From: an uncultured Bacteroidales bacterium
GTDB lineage: Bacteria; Bacteroidota; Bacteroidia; Bacteroidales; Paludibacteraceae
Reading direction: 5' to 3'
DNA: 64,000 nucleotides
Assembly: GCA_900316995.1 (NCBI GenBank)
Contig: ONEZ01000002.1
Location: forward strand, 1-64,000
A model generated the notes under the pieces. The model was not told the DNA's origin. It ran no database searches and saw nothing but the letters and a program-made list of their open reading frames with translations. A program made the position numbers and the translations under genes. Of the stretch, positions 53,674 through 61,020 are shown one piece after another (positions within the stretch are counted from its first letter, which is position 1; the number at the start of each line of letters is the position of its first letter).

Positions 53674-54408
53674 TCAGTATTTTCCTGTAAGCTCAATAAA
53701 GGCGTCCTCAAGGTTTGAAATTTCACTGGCTCTGCTTCCTACCATAGCTTTTGCTCTGGATATGACATCGCTGACAGAAGATTGCATGAGGATTTTGCCG
53801 TAGTCCATGATGATGCACTCGTCTATAAGGCGTTCCATGTCTTGGATTATGTGTGACGTGAGGAATACGGTTTTGCCGTCTTTCTTTACAAAGTCTCGCA
53901 GATATTCCACAAATAGGCGGCGATAGCCTGGGTCAAGCCCTATGGAGAAGTCATCAAGTATCAGCACCTCAGGGTTCTGCGCCATTATGAGGCCTAAAGC
54001 CACTTGTGAGCGCTGGCCGCATGACATCTTTGAAATCTTCTGTCCGTCAGCTACTTTCAGTAGGCTCATCAGCTCATAATAGGCTTTGCTGTTCCAGGCA
54101 GGGTAGAAGCGGGAGTAGAATCTCTCTATCTCACGTATGGTCATAAAACTGTACTGCACATGGTTCTCTATGAGCAGGCCTATGCGCTGGCGCCTCTCTG
54201 GCGGCATGGTGAGTATGTTCTCTCCAAAGATGCGGCACTCTCCGCTCTGTGGTTTCAGAAATCCGCTCAGTATGTTTATGGTTGTGGTCTTGCCAGTGCC
54301 GTTCTTGCCGAGCAGCCCCAATATCTTTCCCTTTGGCACTGTGAAACTCAGGTCTTTGTAGATGAGCCTTTTGCCGTAGGAGTGGGTTATGTTAATGCAC
54401 TTAATCAT
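53674..54408 (-). CDS. ABC transporter ATP-binding protein
   Basis: This 244-residue ATPase has Walker A GLLGKNGTGKTTTINIL, Q-loop ENHVQYSFM region, signature MSCGQRSQVALGLIM (a C-G-Q variant of the usual SGGQ), Walker B VLILDDFSIGLDPGYR and the switch histidine in FLTSHIIQDMERL. The Walker B ends in Asp-Asp rather than Asp-Glu, so the catalytic glutamate position is an aspartate, which can slow hydrolysis. It pairs with the permease downstream and lies 10 bp after the PepSY-type gene. Export or a mechanical envelope task is likelier than import, since no binding protein is present. Confidence 0.93.
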   Translation of the reverse strand: MIKCINITHSYGKRLIYKDLSFTVPKGKILGLLGKNGTGKTTTINILSGFLKPQSGECRIFGENILTMPPERRQRIGLLIENHVQYSFMTIREIERFYSRFYPAWNSKAYYELMSLLKVADGQKISKMSCGQRSQVALGLIMAQNPEVLILDDFSIGLDPGYRRLFVEYLRDFVKKDGKTVFLTSHIIQDMERLIDECIIMDYGKILMQSSVSDVISRAKAMVGSRASEISNLEDAFIELTGKY

Positions 54409-54418
54409 AAAAGAATTT

Positions 54419-54976
54419 TCAACTGAAATATAACACTATTGGTATTGCTATCCCCAATAATAGTTCCACGCCTCCAATGCCTATAAGGCCGTTACGGCCT
54501 TTGAGCATTATAAGGCCGGTGAGTATCACTATAATCATAGAGGCGGCAAACAGATCTGAGAATATAGTCCAGGCTCTGCCGGGGTTATAGTGCAGGCGGC
54601 TCATCGCGCCCAAGATGGGGCGGCGGCGAATTCTCTCATAGGTGACATCGCCGGTGGCGGTGTCTATTATAAGATTAGAACCGCTCTTGAGAAACACCTT
54701 CAGCGCACTGTCATTGGGGTAGTAGTGCTTGGTGTAGTTCTTCTCCTCATCGATGTCACGCAAGATGTTTTCAACGATGTATTTTTTATCTACATTCTCC
54801 TTATTGGGGAGAGGCTGGCTGAGAGTGTACTGAGTAACAGTTATGTCGTACTGGCTGTTAAATGTGTCCTTGTGGTTCATGGCTATCCCTGATATGAGAT
54901 AGATGATCAGAACTCCTGAAAACAGGTATGACAAATGACGGTGCAGCAGGCGGCACCATTTTCTCAGTGTGTTCAT
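54419..54976 (-). CDS. PepSY-associated TM helix protein
   Basis: This 185-residue inner-membrane protein starts MNTLRKWCRLLHRHLSYLFSGVLIIYLISG, the usual opening of PepSY-associated TM proteins, with histidines around the first helix. A periplasmic part (about residues 36-125) carries a PepSY-like strand (SNLIIDTATGDVTYER), followed by LGAMSRLHYNPG and two more helices. The family is common next to TonB receptors and in iron or flavin reductase settings, so a role in metal uptake is possible. It starts 3 bp after the lipoprotein gene stop and is in the same operon. Confidence 0.85.
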   Translation of the reverse strand: MNTLRKWCRLLHRHLSYLFSGVLIIYLISGIAMNHKDTFNSQYDITVTQYTLSQPLPNKENVDKKYIVENILRDIDEEKNYTKHYYPNDSALKVFLKSGSNLIIDTATGDVTYERIRRRPILGAMSRLHYNPGRAWTIFSDLFAASMIIVILTGLIMLKGRNGLIGIGGVELLLGIAIPIVLYFS

Positions 54977-54979
54977 CTG

Positions 54980-55561
54980 TTACTCTTCTATGCTATAGTC
55001 TATTGCCTCGATGTGGTAGAACGCGATGTAATCTTTACCTCCTGCCTCCATCTGGGCTGCTATCTTGTCACGGAATGCCTTTATGCGGCCTTCTGTGGTG
55101 TTGGCTGTCTCCTGACGTGCTTTCTTCTCTGTGTCACAGCCTGCGGTCTTGCTCTCGCCGTGCTCTTCTCCGCCTGCGGTAGCAACTTGTGCTTCCCATG
55201 CCTGCAGGTAGGCTTCATCTATGCGGTCCTCTGTCACTATGCCTTTTACTGTAACTATGTGGTTAACGCACTCTGGCTTGAAGGCTCCAAAATCACCTGC
55301 CTCTATGCGTATGGTTTTGGTGTCATCGCTGCCCATAAGGAATATTTTCCTTGCTCCGTGCTTGCAGGTGTGTGTGCATACGCCCTCAAGGGTGATGGTG
55401 TCTCCCACAAGGCTCTCCGCCTGCTCCAGCACGTCATCTACTTGCAGAACATTTGCCTGTTCTGCGTTATCATTTTCACTACTTCCATTAGACGTGCAAG
55501 CAACCATTGCTAAAGCAACGGTTGCAAGCATCGCCAATCTAATTTGGCTCAAGAAATTCAT
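54980..55561 (-). CDS. Lipoprotein with OB-fold-like core
   Basis: This 193-residue protein has a lipobox (LALAM-type VALAMVACTSNG, Cys about residue 22), so it is a membrane lipoprotein. After an acidic Ser/Asn linker comes a core GDTITLEGVCTHTCKHGA ... IVTVKGIVTEDRID that reads like an OB-fold strand set, with Cys-Thr-His-Thr-Cys-Lys-His spacing able to bind a metal or heme. The C-terminal third is charged. It sits between a T9SS-sorted protein gene (23 bp) and the PepSY-type gene (3 bp). I do not recognise a named family. Confidence 0.78.
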   Translation of the reverse strand: MNFLSQIRLAMLATVALAMVACTSNGSSENDNAEQANVLQVDDVLEQAESLVGDTITLEGVCTHTCKHGARKIFLMGSDDTKTIRIEAGDFGAFKPECVNHIVTVKGIVTEDRIDEAYLQAWEAQVATAGGEEHGESKTAGCDTEKKARQETANTTEGRIKAFRDKIAAQMEAGGKDYIAFYHIEAIDYSIEE

Positions 55562-55584
55562 TTTACATTCAATTTTACTAATAC

Positions 55585-57372
55585 TTATTGTGATACTAAC
55601 ACTTTTTGTGATTTTGAATTTGTTTTAACTATGTAGAGGCCCGATGCGTTTACAGGTATCTCTGTGTGTGCCTGCGCCTCTGATATTGAAGCAATCTTGG
55701 CTCCAGCTATGTTGAATACTGCTACTGCCTCTCCTTCTGCGCCCTCTATGCTGATAACTCCGTTTGAGGCGTAGATTTTAACATCGGCTGTGTCAGATAT
55801 ATTATCCTCAACTGTGGTTGGCTCGCCATTTTTTGAGAAGTCAATATTGCTGCCAAAGTCAAATCCTGATACAAGGCTGTAGAAGTTAGTGGTGTTGCCG
55901 TACGAAGTGTCGCTGCCAGTAGGTGTAACCAACGTTTTTGCTCGCAGTGGCAGGATTATCTTGCTGCCGTGGAAAGCCATGCAAGGCCAGATTGTGGTCA
56001 TTGTGTTGGTGTTGCTGTAGAGTTTGTAATCCACGCTTTTTGCAAATGTGGCTCGGTTACGGGACTGGAACTTTACGGCGTTCTTTGCCATATCGTAGCC
56101 CCATACGTAGAGGCTGTCTGTATTGTCTATCACTGAGAACACCTGAGATATAAGTGTGGTCTCATCTGATATGTCAAATCCGTCTTTAATGCTGCCGTCT
56201 GATGTGTTCATGCGTACTACAAACCCCATCTGTTTGTCTTTCATCGGGGCAATCTTAGTCTCGTTGTCAAAATCAAACTCTCCTACAATAGCACCGCAGA
56301 TGTAGGCGTACTCGCTGTTGTTTGCAATGGTCATTGCGTTCAGCTTGGTGGTGTAGAGTAGTTTTGTGCCGTTGTCATAGCCTTTGTTCTCAAGTACGTT
56401 AAGGGTGTTTGCGGTAAGGGTCTCTGGATTTACTTTACTTACCCAGAGGTTCTCAGCTCCGCTTACTGAACCTGATGACACTGTTTTGCCGCCAAAGCTC
56501 ATCGGCTGCGCTAATGAAGCAACTACGCCCATTGTGTAGAGGCTGCCGTTGCCGTAAACAATGCCTTGGATTTTGTCCTCTTTGTTGGCGCCTGTAACAG
56601 ACATGTTTCCGCTGAACTGCAGGTCGCTGTTGAATTTCAGAAGCACGCCGCTGTTGCGTTCTTGTGATGGTATGACCGCATCGCCGAGCTTGAGCTCACC
56701 AATCATTGCGGCTGCCACGTACATATTGTCATCGCCGTCAGTGGCTGCTCCGTAAAATGTGAATTCGCCATCAGCTGAGTAGCCGCGCTCAAGGGCTGTA
56801 ATCTTACCGTCGGCAGATATCTTGGCAAGCACTGGCTGATATATCCATTTATAGGTTTCTGAGCCAGTCTCCTCCTGATAGTTATAGATAAGGGTTTTGC
56901 CTGTATTGTCTGTTGAGCTTTTCAGTGTTATAAGCACGTGTGAACCGTCTTGGTCTGACTCTGTGTGGCGTGCCTTAATAATCATTACTACGCCGCCGTC
57001 AGTGGTTGGGATGAATACTGTATTGCCCACATCCACATAGCCGCCTGCGCTATAAACAGCCCAGTCAGGCTCACCGTTAATGTTATGTTTCACCAGCACC
57101 ATATTATGGTTTGGTGAATTTGTGTTTGTTACTGACACTTGAGGTAGCGTATAGCCAAAAAAGTTTACTTCTGCCTGCGTTCCTCCTATGGTAAGATAGT
57201 TCGCAAGTGAGAAAAACGCTCCGTCATAGCCTGTTACTATGTTGTACGGTGAAGATGTACACTTGCTATCAGTCATTGAGAGCTGCTCATTCCACGTGTT
57301 TGTTTGCGCTACAGCCCCCGATGTTAAGATTGCAGCTGCAATGGTTGTTAAAAGTAAAGTTTTTAATCTCAT
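55585..57372 (-). CDS. T9SS type A-sorted secreted protein, function unknown
   Basis: This 595-residue protein has a signal peptide (LLLTTIAAAILTSGAVAQ). The body has repeated short blocks like a beta propeller (MVLVKHNINGEPDWAVYSAG, DDNMYVAAAMIGELKLG, SLYVWGYDMAKNAVKF). The last 60 residues (VKIYASNGVISIEGAEGEAV ... KVLVSQ) are a type A T9SS sorting domain. It is the first gene of the minus-strand operon with the lipoprotein, PepSY protein and ABC transporter. A -7 box TAATTTTG (57425 down to 57418) with ATTG 20 bp further up gives its promoter. It may be the surface part of that system. Confidence 0.85.
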   Translation of the reverse strand: MRLKTLLLTTIAAAILTSGAVAQTNTWNEQLSMTDSKCTSSPYNIVTGYDGAFFSLANYLTIGGTQAEVNFFGYTLPQVSVTNTNSPNHNMVLVKHNINGEPDWAVYSAGGYVDVGNTVFIPTTDGGVVMIIKARHTESDQDGSHVLITLKSSTDNTGKTLIYNYQEETGSETYKWIYQPVLAKISADGKITALERGYSADGEFTFYGAATDGDDNMYVAAAMIGELKLGDAVIPSQERNSGVLLKFNSDLQFSGNMSVTGANKEDKIQGIVYGNGSLYTMGVVASLAQPMSFGGKTVSSGSVSGAENLWVSKVNPETLTANTLNVLENKGYDNGTKLLYTTKLNAMTIANNSEYAYICGAIVGEFDFDNETKIAPMKDKQMGFVVRMNTSDGSIKDGFDISDETTLISQVFSVIDNTDSLYVWGYDMAKNAVKFQSRNRATFAKSVDYKLYSNTNTMTTIWPCMAFHGSKIILPLRAKTLVTPTGSDTSYGNTTNFYSLVSGFDFGSNIDFSKNGEPTTVEDNISDTADVKIYASNGVISIEGAEGEAVAVFNIAGAKIASISEAQAHTEIPVNASGLYIVKTNSKSQKVLVSQ

Positions 57373-57586
57373 ATAGTTGTTTTTTTAGTGGTTCCCTCGT
57401 TTTTGTTTTTCACGATGCAAAATTAGTGCGGCTTAATACGCGGGTCAATCCTAAAAAGTGGGTAAAAAGTTGCGGCGAGGGGTGGCGTGGTATCATTATT
57501 TGTTGGGAATTTGGGGCTGAGAGGGGGCTGTGATTGATATTAGATGTAAAGTTTACTTTAATTTTGCAGTGAAATTATCAACTAAT
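57373..57586. promoter_or_regulatory. Divergent promoter region with matching -7 boxes
   Basis: The 214-bp gap serves the minus operon and the plus lipoprotein gene. Both directions have the same octamer TAATTTTG followed by GCA (minus at 57425-57418, plus at 57559-57566), with ATTG upstream at 20 and 22 bp. This suggests paired control of the two sides. Confidence 0.65.
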
Positions 57587-58867
57587 ATGAATCGTATATC
57601 AATCACAGTCCTTGCAGCCCTCATGCTTGCGGTTTTGGCGGGGTGCGGAAGGGAGACAGCTGAGGCTCCGCTTGTAACGCTTAACACTAACGTGGTGGAG
57701 ATTATGTATCCCGCTACCAGTGAACGTATGACGGTGAGTGATGAGGTGCTGAAGTTCACTAACCGCTCCACGGGTGAGCAGATTACTGTTAATAAAGGTG
57801 ATGATGTGACGTTACTGATGGGTCTGTATGATTGTGAGTATTCCGCCAAGGCTGAGCTTGACGGGGTGGAGAGTTCCATCTACGGTTCTGCTAATTCTAT
57901 TGTGGTGAAGAACTCTTTGGCTTTCTCTTTGCAGAGCTACATGGTGACTAAGGCCACTGATTTTATTATAGAGGAGATATTTTTTGCCGGCACTCTGCAG
58001 CCTACGGGCAAAACTTATAACGGTGACAACTATGTGAAACTCTATAATCCTACAGACCATGTGCTATATGCTGACGGCGTGGCTTTCTGTGAATCTAAGT
58101 TCACTTCCTCCCAGCTTTGTACTTATGACCCCGATATCAGAAATGAGGCCGTTACTGTGCAGGCGGTGTACGTTGTGCCAGGTAGCGGCATGGAGCACCC
58201 TGTGCAGCCAGGTGAGAGTTTTCTGATATGTGATGTAGGCATTGATCATCGTGTCTCCAATCCTAATTCCATAGACCTCTCCGCCGCTGATATGGAGTGG
58301 TATGACGAATCATCGTCCGCCTCTAACATGGACATTGACAGTGAGACAGTGCCTAACCTTGACAAGTGGTACTGCTACACGGCTTCATTCTGGATTTTGC
58401 ACAAGCGTGGGCTCAAGTCTTACATCATAGCCCGTATTCCTGTGTCAAAGGCTGAATACTTGAAAGACTACATCTATGATTATGAGTATGTGATTCATGT
58501 GGCTGCTGGTGATTTCTATATGAGCAGCTCTGATTACAAGATACCGAACAGTTGGGTCTTGGACGGCGTAAACTGTTCTGTGGTTTCTGACCATCTGTGG
58601 AATATTCTGCCTCCTTCCATCGATGCCGGCTGGACTTGGTGCGCCAAAACTGACGAGGATGTGAACAAGTCTTTCCACAGTGTGCGACGTAAGATGTTAG
58701 GTCTTGACAAAGACGGCCGTCGCATTCTCAAAGACACCAATAACTCCACCAATGATTTCAATCCGTGCGTCACTGCCTCCCTCACAGAAGAGCAGCACGG
58801 CTCCACCAATGTCAATGGCACAAAAGCTACTGCCGTAACCTATGATGGGGTTTGGAGCATTGAATGA
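57587..58867 (+). CDS. DUF4876-like lipoprotein
   Basis: This 426-residue protein starts at the ATG at 57587 (MNRISITVLAALMLAVLAGCG), with lipobox Cys at residue 20; the frame extends upstream to 57530, but that start would spoil the lipoprotein signal. The N-terminal half has an Ig-like domain and the C-terminal half a lamin-tail-like unit (FIIEEIFFAGTLQPTGKTY, DNYVKLYNPTDHVLYADGV). The end NSTNDFNPC followed by a short tail is typical of DUF4876 proteins of Bacteroidota, which are found near TonB receptors and DUF6850 barrels, as here. It is surface or periplasmic and is divergently transcribed from the T9SS-ABC operon. Confidence 0.82.
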   Translation: MNRISITVLAALMLAVLAGCGRETAEAPLVTLNTNVVEIMYPATSERMTVSDEVLKFTNRSTGEQITVNKGDDVTLLMGLYDCEYSAKAELDGVESSIYGSANSIVVKNSLAFSLQSYMVTKATDFIIEEIFFAGTLQPTGKTYNGDNYVKLYNPTDHVLYADGVAFCESKFTSSQLCTYDPDIRNEAVTVQAVYVVPGSGMEHPVQPGESFLICDVGIDHRVSNPNSIDLSAADMEWYDESSSASNMDIDSETVPNLDKWYCYTASFWILHKRGLKSYIIARIPVSKAEYLKDYIYDYEYVIHVAAGDFYMSSSDYKIPNSWVLDGVNCSVVSDHLWNILPPSIDAGWTWCAKTDEDVNKSFHSVRRKMLGLDKDGRRILKDTNNSTNDFNPCVTASLTEEQHGSTNVNGTKATAVTYDGVWSIE

Positions 58868-59011
58868 AGATACTTCGACTAAGCTTTGGCTAATAGTTCG
58901 ACTAACTGTAACCAACTTTATTAAGTTTCAAACAGTTTTAAACAATTCAAAATGGCACAATATCCAAACGTGCTTCTTCCCGAATATAGTTAGTTTGTAT
59001 TTTGAGTATAG

Positions 59012-59046
59012 TGTATGTAACTGGGATGTAACTAGTATGTAACTGG
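59012..59046 (+). repeat. Iteron cluster 1 (ATGTAACT, 11-bp period)
   Basis: ATGTAACT occurs at 59015, 59026 and 59037, exactly 11 bp apart, in the context GTATGTAACTGG. The period equals one helical turn, as for cooperative operator sites. Confidence 0.8.
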
Positions 59047-59111
59047 TTTTTCAATTCATCATCGGAGCTAATGTGTAAGTTTCATAAATAGAGGAGTTTA
59101 CATATAAGGTC

Positions 59112-59146
59112 TGTATGTGACTGGTATGTAACTAGTATGTAACTCT
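59112..59146 (+). repeat. Iteron cluster 2 (ATGTAACT, 11-bp period)
   Basis: ATGTGACT at 59115 and ATGTAACT at 59126 and 59137 are again spaced 11 bp, and lie exactly 100 bp from the matching sites of cluster 1. Confidence 0.8.
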
Positions 59147-59270
59147 CGTACTTTAGTTTTTAATTTTGAATATACTTTTACTAACCCCCATTTCTTTTCC
59201 TCAATTCCTTCACTCAATATGGGGAATTTTTTATATATTCGTACCCAAATCGCGAATTAATGTACAAGAT

Positions 59271-60962
59271 ATGACAGAGAAAGAATTACAACAATATCTC
59301 ATTAAGCAATACCCAAAAGAGGATGAGGGCTGCGAGTGGAAGGAGTATAAGAATCTGAAAAATGACTTTAGTGGGCGTGAGAGGGATGATGTTATTTCCT
59401 ACGTATCGGCATTGGCCAATATGGAAGGTGGACATCTGGTTATAGGTGTTGTAGATAAAACGCTGGAGATAGTGGGTACTAATACTTACAATTATTCAAT
59501 ACAACAGGCAACTCTTCGTCTGACGGACTTGTGCGCTAATCTCTCAAGTGAGGGATTGGATATTGAGGAATTCACAACAGATGATAGTCACAAGATAGTT
59601 TGGGTGATACATATTCCCAAACATCAACCAAAACTTCCTGTCTATGCTCACAATAAGGCATGGCAGCGAATAGAAGACTCATTGGTGGAACTGACCCCAG
59701 AGAGGCTAAATGCCATTTTGGAAGAACAACTTTTTACTCCCGATGATTGGTCTGCAGGAATTGTGGAAAATGCAACGTTGACAGATTTGGATGATTTGGC
59801 GGTTGCAAAGGCGCGTGTAATGTTCAAGAAGGTACACTCTAGAATTTCAGAAGGAGAAGTTGATGGTTGGTCTGTGGAAGAATTGTTGAGTAACAGTGGC
59901 GTGATGATTGAAGGTAAACTTACACGTGCCGCAATTATTCTATTAGGGAAACCTACGGCAGTATATAAGTTGAGGCCTGCCGTAGTGGAGGTGACATGGA
60001 CATTGCGCGATGATAAAGAGGACGTGGTGGACTACGAACATTTTACGGCTCCATTCATATTAACGGTGGATGAGATACTGGGTAAAATTCGCAATCTTAC
60101 AATGCGTGAGTTGACTGGAGGAACTTTATTCCCAGATACAATGAAACAGTATGATAACTATAGCATTCGAGAGGTGTTGCATAATGCTATAGCTCATCAG
60201 GACTATACACTGCAAGAGCGCATTAACTTTGTGGAGAATCCTGGATACATTTACTATGAGAATGGTGGTAGTTTTATTCCGGGTACTTTGCAGAATGCAC
60301 TGGCTATCCGTGGCCCACAGCGACATTTCAGAAATGAATGTTTGTGTAAAGCTATGGTTCACTTTAATATGATAGATACTGTGAGTCGAGGCATCAAGAA
60401 AATTTTTGATGAACAGTGGAGACGTCATTTCCCTATGCCAGATTATGAAATTGATGCTGTAAACAAGGTGGTGGGTGTTAGACTCTATGGTAATGCTATC
60501 AATGAGAAATATACCAAAATACTGAAAGAGAACAAAACACTGAATTTACAGGAGTGCATTGCGCTTGATGCTGTACAAAAGGGACATCAAATAAATGAAG
60601 AAACTGCAAAAGAGTTGTTGGGAAAGGGGCTTATAGAAGGTGAATCTCCTAACTACCAGATATCATTAAGGTTTGCCAAAATGACACATCAGTTGCCTGA
60701 ATATACTCGCGTCAGAGGGTTGGAGCGCTCAAAACTGAAACAAATGGCGCTGCAATTCATACAGAATGCTGGTGATGACGGTGCTAAACGAGAAGACATC
60801 TATGAATATCTTAAAGCAGCGATGCCTGGGAATAGGAGCGATGAACAGCATTTACGATTGTTAGGAAATCTGCTTAATGAGATGAGAGATGAAAAACTTA
60901 TTGAATTAGCAGGAAAAGTATGGATGCCAAAAAGACTAGAGAAAAGACTAGAAAATGACTAA
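59271..60962 (+). CDS. AlbA_2 (Schlafen-type) domain regulator, RecG-like C-terminus
   Basis: I start this at the ATG at 59271 (MTEKELQQYLIKQYPKEDEG), giving 563 residues; the frame upstream is open to 59166 but has no family similarity. Residues about 15-130 are an AlbA_2 domain (CEWKEYKNLKNDF, DVISYVSALANMEGGHLVIGV). The middle part (YSIREVLHNAIAHQDYTLQE, VENPGYIYYENGG) is the ATP-binding-like region of so-called RecG-related regulators. The end (LKQMALQFIQNAGDDGAKREDIYEYL) looks like a winged helix. These proteins are multi-copy in Bacteroidota and thought to be regulators or defence-related nucleases; the role of this one is unknown. The stop region runs into a phased repeat. It stands between the lipoprotein and the DUF6850 gene of the same likely uptake set and may be an inserted module. 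Confidence 0.85.
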   Translation: MTEKELQQYLIKQYPKEDEGCEWKEYKNLKNDFSGRERDDVISYVSALANMEGGHLVIGVVDKTLEIVGTNTYNYSIQQATLRLTDLCANLSSEGLDIEEFTTDDSHKIVWVIHIPKHQPKLPVYAHNKAWQRIEDSLVELTPERLNAILEEQLFTPDDWSAGIVENATLTDLDDLAVAKARVMFKKVHSRISEGEVDGWSVEELLSNSGVMIEGKLTRAAIILLGKPTAVYKLRPAVVEVTWTLRDDKEDVVDYEHFTAPFILTVDEILGKIRNLTMRELTGGTLFPDTMKQYDNYSIREVLHNAIAHQDYTLQERINFVENPGYIYYENGGSFIPGTLQNALAIRGPQRHFRNECLCKAMVHFNMIDTVSRGIKKIFDEQWRRHFPMPDYEIDAVNKVVGVRLYGNAINEKYTKILKENKTLNLQECIALDAVQKGHQINEETAKELLGKGLIEGESPNYQISLRFAKMTHQLPEYTRVRGLERSKLKQMALQFIQNAGDDGAKREDIYEYLKAAMPGNRSDEQHLRLLGNLLNEMRDEKLIELAGKVWMPKRLEKRLEND

Positions 60963-61014
60963 AAAAGACTAAAAGCAGCCCAAAAAGACTAGAAAAGACT
61001 AAAAATGACTAGAA
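60929..61014. repeat. Phased AAAAGACTA repeat at the 3' end of the AlbA_2 gene
   Basis: GACT occurs at 60934, 60946, 60957, 60967, 60987, 60997 and 61007, each preceded by an A-run (step 10-12 bp, one place filled by GCAGCCC). The array covers the last nine or so codons (KRLEKRLEND) and the 50 bp beyond, up to the convergent DUF6850 gene. It is prone to slippage, which would alter the C-terminus. Confidence 0.85.
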
Positions 61015-61020
61015 ACTGTT

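Larger units (their letters stand above)
58868..59270. other. Intergenic region upstream of the AlbA_2 gene
   Basis: No gene of convincing composition lies in these 403 bp. They contain two TTCGACTAA motifs (58874 and 58897) and two clusters of ATGTAACT iterons listed separately. A start-proximal TATATTCG (59234-59241) may be a weak -7 box. Confidence 0.6.

Noticed and set aside
55221..55628. A 135-codon plus-strand frame over the lipoprotein gene
   Set aside because: It overlaps the lipoprotein and the next gene start on the other strand, which have clear signal peptides; this frame has no domain.
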